A stretch of DNA of 64,000 bases from Phoma sp. XZ068 (Eukaryota > Ascomycota > Dothideomycetes > Pleosporales > Didymellaceae), in the NCBI GenBank assembly GCA_004835665.1, contig RBKR01000016.1:1-64000 (forward strand), given 5' to 3'. A program made the translations under genes and the position numbers. This document shows, piece by piece, positions 62,907-64,000 of the stretch (its first letter is position 1; each line of letters begins with the position of its first letter). The notes beneath the pieces were generated by a model, which saw nothing but the letters and a program-made list of their open reading frames with translations, did not search any database and was not told where the DNA came from.

Positions 62907-64000
62907 TTAGTCCTTCCCCTCCATCTTCCCATAGAACCACTCCACTAAATGCCCCACTGTAGGGTGGTTCCAGGTCAGCGTTGGCGGGACTGTAATTGCT
63001 ATCGCCTTCTGTAGCTGCTGCCTCAGTGCAACAGTCATTACCGAATCAACACCCAGATCAGCAATCGCCGCTCTATCGTCGATCTCGTCAACATCCAAAT
63101 GAAGAACGCGTGACAAACAACCCTTGATTTCAGATTTGAGATGCGACTTGAGCTCGGGACCTGACTTTGGCTTCGCCACAGCTGCCGCATTAGCTGATAT
63201 GGAAGCGGCAGATGCAGCAGGGGCGGCCCGGCGCTGCACAACATCGGCAATAAGCTCGCATGGCAACGGCTCATTTGAATCGAGTATACGTGTGCGTGTC
63301 ACAACAGCATGATCGGTATCGATATCCGAGAGGTGCATCCACGCCTGGAAGCCTTCTTCAACCGTGATATCCGTAACACCTTTGCTATGGAGCTCAAGAT
63401 CTACAAGCGCAGTGTCACTGGCCAGGCCCAGTGCTCGCCAGGCCGTCCACTGGATAGCAATGGAGTTACATCCATGTGAGCGACGATACGTTGCGAGGCC
63501 GTCAAGGAATGCATTGGAGGCGGCGTATGCGGATTGGCCGGGTGTACCGATGATTTGGCCAATGGATGAGAAGAGGATGAAGAAGTCGAGGGTGCCGGAC
63601 GGGAGCACTTTGTGCAGGTTCAGTGCGCCCTGAACTTTAGGACCCAGGACATCAGCGTAGGACTTTGATGTGGTGTCTTTGATGTAGCCATAGCCCGAGA
63701 CGCCAGCGGCGTGGACGACACCAAGGACAGGTGGGAGTGAAAGTTGATCGAGAGCTGCAGAAAGCTCCGTAGATGCGGATGGCGAGCCTATGTCGAGTGC
63801 TAAGGCGTAGATGGTTGCACCCAAACTCTCGAGTTCAGTAACCTTCTTCACGACCTCGGCCATGGAGCCTGATGCAGAGGGCCAGCCTTTGCGTGGTGGG
63901 AGAGGGCGTCGCGAGATGACCACAATTCGTCTAGCTCCCTTCTGGACCAGGAAGTCAAGTACCTCCAAACCCAGATCTCCAAACCCTCCAGTGACCAGAT
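62907..64000 (-). CDS. C-terminal end of a partially reducing polyketide synthase (6-MSAS/mellein type), KR and ACP
   Basis: The gene enters from the right edge; only its last 364 codons or so are in the window. The ketoreductase starts at the edge with the NADPH motif VTGGFGDLGLE and has GVVHAAGVSG, FFILFSSIGQIIG and the active-site region YAASNAFLD. The combination IAIQWTAWRALGLA and SKGVTDIT is characteristic of the 6-methylsalicylic acid synthase class. An acyl carrier domain follows an Ala-rich linker, with the phosphopantetheine serine in DLGVDSVMT (about 63034-63060). The protein ends WFYGKMEGKD without a thioesterase, as in 6-MSAS and mellein synthases. The class makes small aromatic or dihydroisocoumarin polyketides. 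The MFS gene nearby could export the product. The rest of the gene is outside the window. Confidence 0.9.
   Translation of the reverse strand, partial: LVTGGFGDLGLEVLDFLVQKGARRIVVISRRPLPPRKGWPSASGSMAEVVKKVTELESLGATIYALALDIGSPSASTELSAALDQLSLPPVLGVVHAAGVSGYGYIKDTTSKSYADVLGPKVQGALNLHKVLPSGTLDFFILFSSIGQIIGTPGQSAYAASNAFLDGLATYRRSHGCNSIAIQWTAWRALGLASDTALVDLELHSKGVTDITVEEGFQAWMHLSDIDTDHAVVTRTRILDSNEPLPCELIADVVQRRAAPAASAASISANAAAVAKPKSGPELKSHLKSEIKGCLSRVLHLDVDEIDDRAAIADLGVDSVMTVALRQQLQKAIAITVPPTLTWNHPTVGHLVEWFYGKMEGKD

Overview
The window looks like nuclear DNA of a filamentous ascomycete, most likely a pleosporalean Dothideomycete. Genes are split by 43-75 bp introns with GT(A/G)NGT donors, CT(A/G)AC-type branch sites and (C/T)AG acceptors. 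The families present (NACHT/STAND proteins, GH131, a partially reducing PKS, NRPS-like reductase, DHA2-type MFS carriers, aminoglycoside-phosphotransferase-like kinase, F-box proteins) are typical of that group. The class assignment is inference from family content; I could not run a search. I saw no tRNA, rRNA, CRISPR array or intact transposon.

Region 1 (0-14.5 kb): small unrecognised genes, a three-exon membrane protein, a perfect 44-bp palindrome, a TPR protein that resembles a STAND protein without its NTPase, a divergent folylpolyglutamate synthase, two unknown proteins, an EST1/SMG7-like protein and a probable F-box protein.

Region 2 (14.5-24 kb): decayed DNA. It holds a frameshifted membrane-protein gene, a broken gene with a GDSG protease-like motif, an unrecognised coding relic, an AT-rich stretch, and one intact gene with a MACPF (perforin-like) domain.

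Region 3 (24-34 kb): a ten-exon SNF2/RAD5-type helicase diverges from a 1,337-codon NACHT protein. The NACHT protein carries a paired zinc-finger module, a segment resembling the Mediator Med15 KIX domain, and a glutamine-rich tail. Downstream lies an arginase-family protein that has lost metal-ligand histidines.

Region 4 (35-51 kb): metabolic genes. An adenylation-thiolation-reductase enzyme, a secreted GH131 glucanase and an MFS transporter are followed by a P450 pseudogene that has lost its haem cysteine, a phosphotransferase-like kinase, an ankyrin-like relic and an intact P450.

Region 5 (51-64 kb): two nuclear-type proteins that may share a domain (the second has an in-frame TAG followed by 55 open codons), a second MFS transporter, an F-box/LRR protein with tandem winged-helix-like repeats, and the C-terminal end of a 6-MSAS/mellein-type PKS running off the right edge. 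The MFS transporter and the PKS may belong to one biosynthetic cluster whose remainder lies outside the window.

Exon coordinates come from reading splice signals and frame continuity by eye. Every multi-exon model given below as intact closes in frame.
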